DNA of 64,000 nt. Source: Pseudomonas sp. H9 (GTDB lineage: Bacteria; Pseudomonadota; Gammaproteobacteria; Pseudomonadales; Pseudomonadaceae). The position numbers were made by a program, and so were the translations under genes. Positions 48,295 to 55,607 of this stretch are shown piece by piece. The notes beneath the pieces are model-generated. The model saw only the letters and a program-made list of their open reading frames with translations, was not told where the DNA came from and ran no database searches. Numbering within the stretch: the first letter of the stretch is position 1; each line of letters starts with the position of its first letter. Location of the stretch: NCBI RefSeq assembly GCF_004353925.1, contig NZ_SMOK01000005.1, positions 124,001-188,000 on the forward strand, written 5' to 3'.

Positions 48295-50048
48295 TGCACC
48301 CGCTGAGCCAGCGAGACGCTGAAGATCCCCCATTCATCGATGCGCTGGGTCACCTTACGAAAGCCTGCCGCCTCTATCAATTGGTCCATCTCGGCCTGGG
48401 TGCGCCGACGCATGACCCAAGCCTGGCCGGCGCGGTGGCTGGTCAGGGCGCGGGCGATCAATTCCAGCTGTGGATGCCAGGGTTGCCCGGTGTACACCAG
48501 GTAACCGCCCGGCGGTACGGCGTCCGCCAGACCAGCCAGGGAGTTGCCGACCATCTGGTTGTCGGCGAACAGTTCATACAGTCCGGAAACCACCGCCAGG
48601 GTCGGCTTGGGGTCCAGCTCGGCGAGGCTCTGGCGCTCGAAGGCATCGCCTTTGACGAAGCGGGCGATGTCGCCCAGGCCTTTTTCCGCAATCAAGGCGC
48701 TGCCGTCGCGTACGTTGATGTCGCTGTAGTCACGCAGCAGAATCGACTCCGGCAGCGGGTCCATGCCTTGTACGGCTTCGAGAATGTAACGGCCATGGCC
48801 AGCAGCGATGTCGACGACGCGCACGGGTTGCTGTTGCTCTCGTAGCTGCGCGATGGCCAGGCGCAGCAGCTCTTCAACGTGCAGTTTGCGTTGACGAATA
48901 CCGCGCCAGCCAATGGAATTCAGGTAATTGCGGTCAATCAATCGACCGACCGGGGAGAGCCCGGTGGCGCGATTGCGGTACACGTAATCGAGGGTGCTGC
49001 CTGAGTCGAATCCTGTGTCGACACCCAGTTTCAAACCAGCGGACAGCTTACTGCCAAAGCCGAGGCTGGCACGCGTCATGCGCCAGTACAGGTCACGCAG
49101 GGAGTTGCGCGGCAGTGGGTTGGCCAGCGACTCGGCTTCGGCACACGTGGCGCCCAGGCGGTCGGCATCCAAAAGCGATGGGCGATTCAACGGCGTAGCG
49201 AAGGTGTGCAGGATGAAGCGGCGTATGCTCGCCACCGCCGGTGCGCGGTCTTTTTCACCCAGAGTGTCATGGAAAAAGCCCGGCAGAATGTGCTTTTCCT
49301 TGTGCACGCTGCCCAAGCGTTCAAAGAATTGCTCCTGCGGTTTGCGGTGTACAACGAAGTCGGAACCTGAGATCAGCAGCTGGGTCGGCACCTGAATCGC
49401 CTGGGCATCAGCCACCACACGTTCAGCGGCTTCATAGAGGCCCAGCAGCACATTGACCGAGATGCTTTTGGTGATCAGCGGGTCTTGGTCATAAGACGCC
49501 GCACGTAATGGATCGTGGGTGAGGAAGCGTGCCTTGACGTAACTGTCGACAAAAAAATTGCCACGCAGCTTGCGCAGCAAGGCCAGGCCTGGGCGGGCAA
49601 AGGGCACATACAGCTTGACCTTGAATGCCGGGGAGGCGAGCACCAGCGAACGGATACGCGGGGCATAGTCGTGCACCCAGGTTGCGGCAATCACCGCACC
49701 GACGCTTTGCGCGACAACGGCGATGTGTTCTTCGTGGATGTCGTGGGTGTCAGCCAGGTGCTCGCAAAAGGTCTGCACATCCCGCGCGCTGGTGGCAAAG
49801 CTTGGGCTGTCGCCGCGCTCGCCCGGCGACTGGCCGTGGCCGCGAGCATCCCAGGCAAAGAAATCGGTGTCGGCCAGGTCCAGTTCATCCACCAAGTGGG
49901 CTATGCGCCCGGAGTGTTCATGGCCGCGATGGAACAGCAGCACTGCCTTGCGAGGCTCGTTCGGGTTGGCTGTGGTTGCCGGCCAGTGGCGATAAAACAG
50001 CTCGACGCCGTCGTGGGTGGTGAATGTCCGAGCCTGGGATGGGCGCAT
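48291..50048 (-). CDS. ynbC: Alpha/beta-hydrolase-methyltransferase fusion (YnbC type)
   Basis: 585 aa, the same length I recall for E. coli YnbC. The N-terminal half is a monoacylglycerol-lipase-like hydrolase: nucleophile Ser115 in AQSVG (Ala replaces the first Gly), candidate acid Asp230 and base His260. The C-terminal half (about 385-585) is a class I SAM methyltransferase fold with VVDIAAGHGR at 411-420. It may deacylate and methylate one lipid, but the joint substrate is unknown. It starts 10 bp after the ynbA-like gene. Confidence 0.88.
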   Translation of the reverse strand: MRPSQARTFTTHDGVELFYRHWPATTANPNEPRKAVLLFHRGHEHSGRIAHLVDELDLADTDFFAWDARGHGQSPGERGDSPSFATSARDVQTFCEHLADTHDIHEEHIAVVAQSVGAVIAATWVHDYAPRIRSLVLASPAFKVKLYVPFARPGLALLRKLRGNFFVDSYVKARFLTHDPLRAASYDQDPLITKSISVNVLLGLYEAAERVVADAQAIQVPTQLLISGSDFVVHRKPQEQFFERLGSVHKEKHILPGFFHDTLGEKDRAPAVASIRRFILHTFATPLNRPSLLDADRLGATCAEAESLANPLPRNSLRDLYWRMTRASLGFGSKLSAGLKLGVDTGFDSGSTLDYVYRNRATGLSPVGRLIDRNYLNSIGWRGIRQRKLHVEELLRLAIAQLREQQQPVRVVDIAAGHGRYILEAVQGMDPLPESILLRDYSDINVRDGSALIAEKGLGDIARFVKGDAFERQSLAELDPKPTLAVVSGLYELFADNQMVGNSLAGLADAVPPGGYLVYTGQPWHPQLELIARALTSHRAGQAWVMRRRTQAEMDQLIEAAGFRKVTQRIDEWGIFSVSLAQRVQ

Positions 50049-50058
50049 TGCAGCTTCC

Positions 50059-50682
50059 TTATGCTGATGGAGCGTTTTCCTTGATTTCTTTCAAGCCTTG
50101 GCGCACCCGGTTGATCAGCGTGAGCACCAATAACAGGGCGACCGCAGCGAACACGCCATTGATCCAGGCGGCGTTGAGCCAACCCAGGGCGATTGTCGCA
50201 GCCAAGGCGCCGAGCACGAAGGCGCGGTCGCTTTTGCCCATGGGGCCGTCATAGCGGCGGGATGCGCCGACCATTGGCCCGAGCACGCCAGTGTACTCGC
50301 TGAACACCGCTAACAGTGCAACCACAACCACTGCTGAGGTGCTGACCTCGGGAATCAAGGCGAACGGCAGGATCAACGCACTGTCGGCGACGATATCGCA
50401 CAGCTCGTTGAGGTAGGCGCCCAGGTGCGATTGTTGGCCGAATTCCCGGGCGAGCATGCCGTCGATGGCGTTGAGCGCCATGCGCAGCAGCATCCACAGC
50501 GGGATCAGGATGAACAGCCAGGTGTGCTGAGCAAACAGCGCAATCAACCCACCCAGCAGTACCGAAACAACGCCGGCGAGCAAGGTGATCTGGTTGGCGG
50601 TGATACCGCGGTCATAAAGGCGTTTGACCAACGGTCGCAAGAGGTTCTGGAAGGCAGGTTTGAGTTGGTAGATGGACACCAT
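50059..50682 (-). CDS. ynbA: CDP-alcohol phosphatidyltransferase family protein (YnbA type)
   Basis: 207 aa, about six membrane helices. The CDP-alcohol motif D..DG..AR(8)G...D...D is present but altered: NAIDGMLAR with Asn71 where the first Asp is expected, and GAYLNELCD with Asn92 where the third Asp is expected. D74, G75, A78, R79, G88 and D96 are kept. It would transfer a phosphatidyl group from CDP-diacylglycerol to an alcohol, if the altered metal site is active. First gene of the six-gene operon. It resembles E. coli YnbA. Confidence 0.85.
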   Translation of the reverse strand: MVSIYQLKPAFQNLLRPLVKRLYDRGITANQITLLAGVVSVLLGGLIALFAQHTWLFILIPLWMLLRMALNAIDGMLAREFGQQSHLGAYLNELCDIVADSALILPFALIPEVSTSAVVVVALLAVFSEYTGVLGPMVGASRRYDGPMGKSDRAFVLGALAATIALGWLNAAWINGVFAAVALLLVLTLINRVRQGLKEIKENAPSA

Positions 50683-50727
50683 CGGCGCAGGTCTCGACCG
50701 GTCAGAGAAGGGAGGTAGGCCCGGAGC

Positions 50728-50755
50728 AGTGTAACCAATAGCCGTGGTAGTGAAA
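50728..50755 (-). promoter_or_regulatory. Candidate promoter of the ynb-like operon
   Basis: On the minus strand TTTCAC and TACACT are separated by 16 bp, 46 bp before the ynbA-like start. The -10 box matches 4/6 and the -35 box is poor, so activation by a regulator is possible. Low certainty. Confidence 0.3.
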
Positions 50756-50794
50756 GTTTTTGGTATACGGCGGCCCCTGGTGAGAGCTGGCTCG

Positions 50795-50868
50795 CTGTGG
50801 GGGCGGGCTTGCCCCGCGATAGCGATCTGTCAGTCACATCGCATCGCGGGGCAAGCCCGCTTCTACCG
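50795..50868. repeat. REP pair (outer orientation)
   Basis: Two inverted REP units with about 30 bp between them, both slightly diverged (GGGGGCGGG at left, CGCTTCT at right), between the MHS transporter and the ynb-like operon. Confidence 0.88.
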
Positions 50869-50880
50869 GCAGTGTGCGCC

Positions 50881-52209
50881 TCAGTTTTTGAATTTGGAGT
50901 GCTTGCGCCCCTGGTCACACAGGGCAAACACCACCACCAGCACGGCGGCGACAGCCAGGATGATCGCCACACCGTCGGTGGAGTGGGTGGCAGAGCTGGC
51001 AACCAGTGCCAAGCCACCCAGAGGTGCCAGGCCACCAGCCACGGCAGTGCCGATTTCACGCCCGGTACCAAAGCCCGAGGAGCGTGTTTCGGTCGGGAAC
51101 TGACGGCTGAGGAACGAGCCCTGTGGCGCGAACATCATCGGCGCGAGGATGCCGGTACCGATGGCGATAGCCAGGTAGATCATCATCGGCTCGCCGGTAT
51201 TGAGCAGGGCCAGGAACGGGTAGGCGAACAACACCGAGAACACCCCGCCGAGCATCAGCACGGTCTTGCTGCTCCACTTGTCGCACAGCCAGCCAAAGAA
51301 TGGCACGGCAACGATCGCTACCAGGCTGGCGATGGTCACCGACAACGAGGTGACATGCGCTTCAACGCCTTTGTACTGGGTCAGGTAGGCCAGGGAGAAG
51401 GTCTTGAAGATGTAGCTCAGGGCGTTGTAACCAATGGCCACGAAGAACACCACGGCCAGACCTTTGAGGTCGTTCTTGAACAGCAGCTTGAGGGGTGAAA
51501 CCTTCGGTTTGTTCGGGGCTTCGTCGAGTTTTTTGTAGTCCGGAGTTTCCGGGATGCTTCTGCGTACCCAGAAGCCCACGGCCACCAGCACGATGCTGCA
51601 GATGAATGGAATACGCCAGCCGCCGGAGAGCAGGAATTCGTTGCCGTTCATGGTCAGTACGTACACGGTCAACGACGACAGCAGCAGGCCCAGGTTAAGC
51701 CCCAGTGCCGGCCAGGCGCCCTGGCTACCGCGCTTGCCTTCGCTGGCGTGCTCGTAAGAGGTCACTGCCGCTGCCGAGAGCTCTGCGCCAGCGCCCAGGC
51801 CTTGAATGATCCGTATAAACACAAGGATGATCGGCGCCCAGATACCAATCGAGGCGTAGCTTGGGATCAGGCCGATCAGTGCGGTGCACACCCCCATCAG
51901 GCAGAAGGTGATGACCAGTACCTGCTTGCGGCCAAAGCGGTCGCCCAGGTAACCGAACAGGATGCCGCCGAACGGGCGGGCGATGAAGCCGATGGCAAAG
52001 GTGGAAAACGCCAGCAACGAGGCCACGGCCGGGTTGCTCGGGTCGAAGAACACTTTCGAGAAAACGATCGCCGCCATGGTCGCGTACAAGTAGAAGTCGT
52101 ACCACTCCAGCATCGAGCCGAAGATGGTGGCAGCCGCAACCTTGCGCAGGCGTTTCTTGTTCTGTTCCGGGGTTTCTGTCGCGGCCACAGCCGCCTCATG
52201 TACCGACAT
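50881..52209 (-). CDS. MFS transporter, metabolite:H+ symporter (MHS) family
   Basis: 442 aa with 12 predicted membrane helices. The MHS-type motif is near the N-terminus (ATIFGSMLEWYDFYLYATMAA), and the MFS loop GYLGDRFGRKQ follows helix 2. MHS members such as KgtP and ShiA import dicarboxylates and similar acids with protons. It lies 45 bp after lhgO with no terminator between, so import of 2-hydroxyglutarate or 2-oxoglutarate is a reasonable inference. Confidence 0.9.
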   Translation of the reverse strand: MSVHEAAVAATETPEQNKKRLRKVAAATIFGSMLEWYDFYLYATMAAIVFSKVFFDPSNPAVASLLAFSTFAIGFIARPFGGILFGYLGDRFGRKQVLVITFCLMGVCTALIGLIPSYASIGIWAPIILVFIRIIQGLGAGAELSAAAVTSYEHASEGKRGSQGAWPALGLNLGLLLSSLTVYVLTMNGNEFLLSGGWRIPFICSIVLVAVGFWVRRSIPETPDYKKLDEAPNKPKVSPLKLLFKNDLKGLAVVFFVAIGYNALSYIFKTFSLAYLTQYKGVEAHVTSLSVTIASLVAIVAVPFFGWLCDKWSSKTVLMLGGVFSVLFAYPFLALLNTGEPMMIYLAIAIGTGILAPMMFAPQGSFLSRQFPTETRSSGFGTGREIGTAVAGGLAPLGGLALVASSATHSTDGVAIILAVAAVLVVVFALCDQGRKHSKFKN

Positions 52210-52254
52210 CGGAGGTTTCCTTTTTGTCTTTGTAGTTATCGTGTTCAGCAGTGA

Positions 52255-53448
52255 TCAGCGGGCTTTGAAGATGCGATCAGCGATCATCTGGCCGATCGGG
52301 ATCGCCGAGGTGGCCGCTGGCGAAGGGGCGTTGCAGACATGCACCATGCGCGGCGTTTCGGCGAACAGGAAGTCGTGCACCAGGGTGCCGTCGCGCATCA
52401 CCGCCTGGGCGCGGATACCCGCTTCGTAGGGCAGCAGGTCTTCGATGTTCAACGACGGGCAGTACTTGCGGCATTGCTCCAGATAGCCGCCCTTGAACAG
52501 CGAATTCTTCATTTCGGTGGTGCCGGAGCCGAGGTTGGCCCAGATGGTTTTCCAGAAGCCGGGAAAGCGTGCGTACTCGGCCACATCGCGCCAGTTCACC
52601 GAAAATTTCTTGTAGTTCTCCCGGCCCAGGCCCAGCACGGCGTTGGGTCCGACGGTGACGCTGCCGTCGATCATCCGTGTCAGGTGTACGCCGAGAAACG
52701 GCAACTCGGGGTCGGGGATCGGGTAAATCAAGTGATTGACGATGTCGTTCTTGCTGGCCGGCAGGCGGAAGTATTCGCCACGGAACGGAATGATCTGATG
52801 GTCAATCTTGACCCCGGCGAGCGCGGCCAGTCGGTCTGATTGCAGGCCAGCACAGGCCACCAGTTGGCGGGCTTGCCAAACCTTGTCGTCGCTGCTGATG
52901 GTGACCGCATCGGCGCTTTCAACGATGGCGCGCACGGTGGTCGACAAGTGCACCTCGCCACCAGCTGCCTGAATCACCCGAGCCATGGCCTGGCACACCT
53001 GCTTGTAATCGACGATACCGGTGGCATCGAGGAACAGCCCGCCGAGGCCGACGATGTTCGGCTCACGGCGCTGCAGTTCGGCGGCGTCAAGGCGCTCGAC
53101 CTTAAGGCCGTTTTGCTGCGAGCGCTCGTACAGCGCCTGCATGCGCTGCACTTCCAGCGGGGTAGAGGCCACCAGCAACTTGCCGCAGACATCGAACTTG
53201 ATCTTGTGCTCGGTGCAAAAGGCTTTAGTCGCTTCTGCGCCGCGTTTGCACAGATCAGCCTTGAGGCTGCCGGGGGCGTAGTAGATGCCCGCATGGATGA
53301 CACCACTGTTGTGCCCGGTTTGGTGCTTGGCCAGGCTCGCTTCCTTTTCCAGGATCAGCAGCGAGGCGCCGGGCTGGCGTTCGAGGAGCGCCATGGCGGT
53401 GGCGAGGCCAACGATGCCGCCGCCGATGATGCAGTAGTCGTAAATCAT
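52255..53448 (-). CDS. lhgO: L-2-hydroxyglutarate oxidase
   Basis: 397 aa FAD-dependent oxidase/dehydrogenase. The dinucleotide motif CIIGGGIVGLATA is at 6-18. Further flavin and substrate segments are TGHNSGVIHAGIYYAPGSLKA and the C-terminal VHVCNAPSPAATSAIPIG. LhgO turns L-2-hydroxyglutarate into 2-oxoglutarate and feeds electrons to the respiratory chain. It is preceded by lhgR and followed by a transporter, with no csiD nearby. Confidence 0.93.
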   Translation of the reverse strand: MIYDYCIIGGGIVGLATAMALLERQPGASLLILEKEASLAKHQTGHNSGVIHAGIYYAPGSLKADLCKRGAEATKAFCTEHKIKFDVCGKLLVASTPLEVQRMQALYERSQQNGLKVERLDAAELQRREPNIVGLGGLFLDATGIVDYKQVCQAMARVIQAAGGEVHLSTTVRAIVESADAVTISSDDKVWQARQLVACAGLQSDRLAALAGVKIDHQIIPFRGEYFRLPASKNDIVNHLIYPIPDPELPFLGVHLTRMIDGSVTVGPNAVLGLGRENYKKFSVNWRDVAEYARFPGFWKTIWANLGSGTTEMKNSLFKGGYLEQCRKYCPSLNIEDLLPYEAGIRAQAVMRDGTLVHDFLFAETPRMVHVCNAPSPAATSAIPIGQMIADRIFKAR

Positions 53449-53471
53449 GCAGGTGTCACCTTGGTTTGTTC

Positions 53472-53504
53472 TTGTCAGAGAGTCTGCTTATCAGGTTGTC
53501 AGAC
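53472..53504 (-). promoter_or_regulatory. Candidate LhgR operator(s) upstream of lhgO
   Basis: TTGTCAGA at 53472-53479 and ATCAGGTTGTCAGAC at 53490-53504, the latter identical over 15 bp to the site before lhgR. TTGTC..GAC is a plausible FCD-GntR half-site pair. It lies 24-56 bp upstream of the lhgO start. Confidence 0.6.
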
Positions 53505-53518
53505 TAAGTCGGTCAAAC

Positions 53519-53543
53519 AAAAGGGCGCTGTGCGTCAGCGCCC
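53519..53543 (-). terminator. Rho-independent terminator of lhgR
   Basis: GGGCGCTG / CAGCGCCC perfect 8-bp stem with a 5-nt loop and, on the minus strand, a following T-run (TTTT G TTT). It separates lhgR from lhgO, so lhgO has its own promoter. Confidence 0.75.
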
Positions 53544-53565
53544 GTTAATTACGGCAATTCAGGGT

Positions 53566-54276
53566 TCAGTTGATGCTTGGCAATTCCAGTTTCAGGCGTT
53601 TGGCCGAAGCGCGCAGGTGGGCTTCAGCACAGGCGGCGGCCGCCTGGCAGTCGCCATCGACGATTGCCTGGTACAGTGCCTGGTGCTCGCGGTTGGCATC
53701 GGCCGAGCCGCCCACCGAGTGCGCCGCCGAGTTTTCCCAGGCGGTCTTGCGGGCGGCGGCCAATTGGCCACGGAGAAAGTCGTGGAAGGCCACGAAGTAA
53801 TCATTCTTGCTGGCGTCGGCGATTGCGCGATGAAATTCGACGTCGGCAGCTGCCGCAGCGGCAAAGTCGCTGCGCTTGTCGAGCATGTCCTGCAGGGCTT
53901 TGTTCATGCGGGCAAGATCGGCGGCGTCGCGGCGTTGCGCGGCAATCGAGGCGGCCTGGGTTTCGATCCACAGGCGTACTTCGAACATTTGCACCAGGTC
54001 AGGCCGACGGCCCTGGCCAGAAGGGAAGCGAAACACCGTACCGGTCGGGGTCTGGGAAATGTACGAGCCCAAGCCGCGACGGGCGATCAATACACCATCG
54101 GCCTTGAGCTGGGCTACCGCTTCACGCACCACCGAACGGCTGACATTCAGCTGTTCGGCCAGTTGCTGTTCGGTGGGCAGGCGCGATTCGGCCGCCAGGC
54201 GCCCGGAATCGATTTCTGCACGGATGGCACCGACGACGCGTTCGACCAGCGTATCGGGGCGCTGAAGCTCAAGCAT
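53566..54276 (-). CDS. lhgR: GntR/FCD family regulator, probable LhgR
   Basis: 236 aa from the ATG at 54276 (MLELQRPDTL); an in-frame TTG at 54309 would make the frame run through the operator. N-terminal winged helix-turn-helix (about 1-75: LPTEQQLAEQLNVSRSVVREAVAQLKADGVL). C-terminal FCD domain with metal/ligand residues including DVEFHRAIADAS and a later His (REHQALYQAI). LhgR-type proteins repress lhgO and release DNA on binding L-2-hydroxyglutarate. Identity rests on the lhgO neighbour. Confidence 0.85.
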   Translation of the reverse strand: MLELQRPDTLVERVVGAIRAEIDSGRLAAESRLPTEQQLAEQLNVSRSVVREAVAQLKADGVLIARRGLGSYISQTPTGTVFRFPSGQGRRPDLVQMFEVRLWIETQAASIAAQRRDAADLARMNKALQDMLDKRSDFAAAAAADVEFHRAIADASKNDYFVAFHDFLRGQLAAARKTAWENSAAHSVGGSADANREHQALYQAIVDGDCQAAAACAEAHLRASAKRLKLELPSIN

Positions 54277-54292
54277 GGGGTATTGCTCATTA

Positions 54293-54307
54293 ATCAGGTT
54301 GTCAGAC
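54293..54307 (-). promoter_or_regulatory. Candidate LhgR operator before lhgR
   Basis: ATCAGGTTGTCAGAC continuing AATG; the core TTGTCAGACAA is an 11-bp near-perfect palindrome. It starts 16 bp before the lhgR ATG, so autorepression is likely. The same 15 bases occur before lhgO. Confidence 0.6.
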
Positions 54308-54350
54308 AATGCCTTTGCCGCCGAATCTTGTCAAGAATCGGCAGGCGCGC

Positions 54351-54647
54351 TTACAGCTCGCTGACGTAGGTGCCCGTGCCCTTGAGGATGTTTTGCAGGG
54401 TCTCTTCGACCTCGGCCAGGTCAGTACCATCGCTGCTCAAGGTGATTTCCAGGTGGTCGTCACCGCCGAGGGCGTCAGCATCCAGGGGCGCAACCTCAAT
54501 CAGCAGGCGGGTGGCGCTAAGGGTGACCTTCAAGCCTTCGACGGGGGAGTAATGGTCGTCGAGGGTAATGTCCACGCGGTCTTCGTCTGGGTAGCGGGTC
54601 ATCAGAAACATCCGGCCCTTGTCGCTGTGGCAGCACAGAGTGGCCAT
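54351..54647 (-). CDS. Small acidic conserved protein
   Basis: 98 aa from the ATG at 54647, with GAAGAAGAAGAC just upstream. An in-frame ATG at 54704 (MQLTT) would add 19 residues including a CDEEED run that the ribosome-site bases encode; the shorter form is preferred. Starts MATLCCHSDKGRMFLMTRY and ends NILKGTGTYVSEL; acidic and soluble. No domain recognised. It stands alone, 74 bp before the lhgR start on the same strand, followed by a repeat-rich gap upstream. Confidence 0.75.
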   Translation of the reverse strand: MATLCCHSDKGRMFLMTRYPDEDRVDITLDDHYSPVEGLKVTLSATRLLIEVAPLDADALGGDDHLEITLSSDGTDLAEVEETLQNILKGTGTYVSEL

Positions 54648-54873
54648 GTTGTCTTCTTCTTCATCGCAAGGGGTGGCGAAGAGCAGGGCGGTGGTCAGTT
54701 GCATGGGTGGCTCGATCAATGAGTTGAAACGTGATTCTGCCAGTGTTCGGCCTGGCGATAAATCAATGTGTTCGTGGTGCTTGTGCGGGTGTGCTGGTTT
54801 TGATCGGTAAGTGACCGGGTTTTGAGGTGCGAGGTCCGTTGGGTGAGCAGTATCCGGTTGTTTGCCTAGTCGT

Positions 54874-54903
54874 GGTGTTGGTGTTGGTGTTGGTGTTGGT
54901 ATT
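54874..54903. repeat. GGTGTT hexanucleotide microsatellite
   Basis: Four perfect GGTGTT units followed by one GGTATT. On the minus strand the open frame would read PTPTPTPT, but no start or ribosome site supports translation. Confidence 0.85.
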
Positions 54904-54929
54904 GGGGGCTTATCCATTCGTTGTGGCGG

Positions 54930-55190
54930 CAATCCCGGCCCCTTCCGCCTTTACGGCGGCCTACTTTCCTCTTGGGGAAAGTAGGCAAAGCCGCTGGCTC
55001 CTGCATCCGGCCCTACGCTGCGCTCCGGGTCCCCTCGGCTCCGGCACCTTCCAGGCCCGCGCGGCCTACGACTTGCTACGCAAGTCTACATCTCGCGCCT
55101 TCGGCTACGCCGAAGGGTGCTATCGCACCTGGCCCTCCAGGCACCTCCACTCGGCCTCCTGAAGTCGCAAAGTTACGGGTGGCGTCTGGG
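54930..55190. repeat. Hairpin-rich GC intergenic element
   Basis: Contains several inverted repeats: CCGCC tttac GGCGG (about 54947-54959), CTACTTTCC ... GGAAAGTAG (about 54961-54984) and a GCCTTCGGCTACGCCGAAGG palindrome (about 55099-55118). The composition is unlike a coding frame on either strand. It recalls long intergenic repeats of pseudomonads often miscalled as genes. Confidence 0.55.
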
Positions 55191-55193
55191 CGA

Positions 55194-55320
55194 TAGCTTC
55201 AAGCTTCAAGCTTCAAGCTTCAAGCTTCAAGCTTCAAGCTTAGAGCTTAGAGCTTCAAGCTTAGAGCTTAGAGCTTAGAGCTTAGAGCTTAGAGCTTAGA
55301 GCTTAGAGCTTAGAGCTTAA
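55194..55320. repeat. Tandem 7-bp repeat array (AGCTTCA and AGCTTAG units)
   Basis: Six adjacent AAGCTTC-type units, then a mixed zone, then about ten AGCTTAG units, covering 127 bp with almost no interruption. Same unit core (AAGCTTCAAG) as the hairpin after the SDR gene. Likely to vary in length by slippage. Confidence 0.9.
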
Positions 55321-55607
55321 CCTTCACCTCAATGACCGAATATGTCGCAGCACCGCAAGCAGGGGCGGGCGGGCACTCGTTAAGCTGCGCTGTTGATGGT
55401 CACCCGTAAAGACACAGTTCCACCCGGAGCAGTCGTTTTTGCAGATGCCCATCCGTGGAATGGGTAAAAGTGACCAATGAGTCGTGTTTTGCGCCTGTTC
55501 TGTATGGTTTTACCGTCCTCCTGCTACGGGTTGGCTATCGTTGATCCGTATATGGCGGACGTGCGCGACGCTTCACTCAATAACAAAGCCCAAGCGGAGT
55601 ACCACAG

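Larger units (their letters stand above)
54648..55607. other. 960-bp gene-free region rich in repeats
   Basis: No convincing gene on either strand. It holds a GGTGTT microsatellite (54874-54903) and a hairpin-rich GC block (about 54930-55190). A 7-bp tandem array follows (55194-55320), then about 280 bp of ordinary sequence before gdhB. The short in-frame ORFs here (for example 54827-55162 and 55477-55752) lack ribosome sites or overlap repeats. GGAG at 55596-55599 is the gdhB ribosome site. Confidence 0.7.

Noticed and set aside
54827..55162. 111-codon plus-strand ORF in the repeat block
   Set aside because: Starts in the microsatellite region, covers the hairpin block, no ribosome site and low-complexity product.
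55194..55320. Possible CRISPR array
   Set aside because: Seven-base units directly abut with no spacers; a simple tandem repeat.
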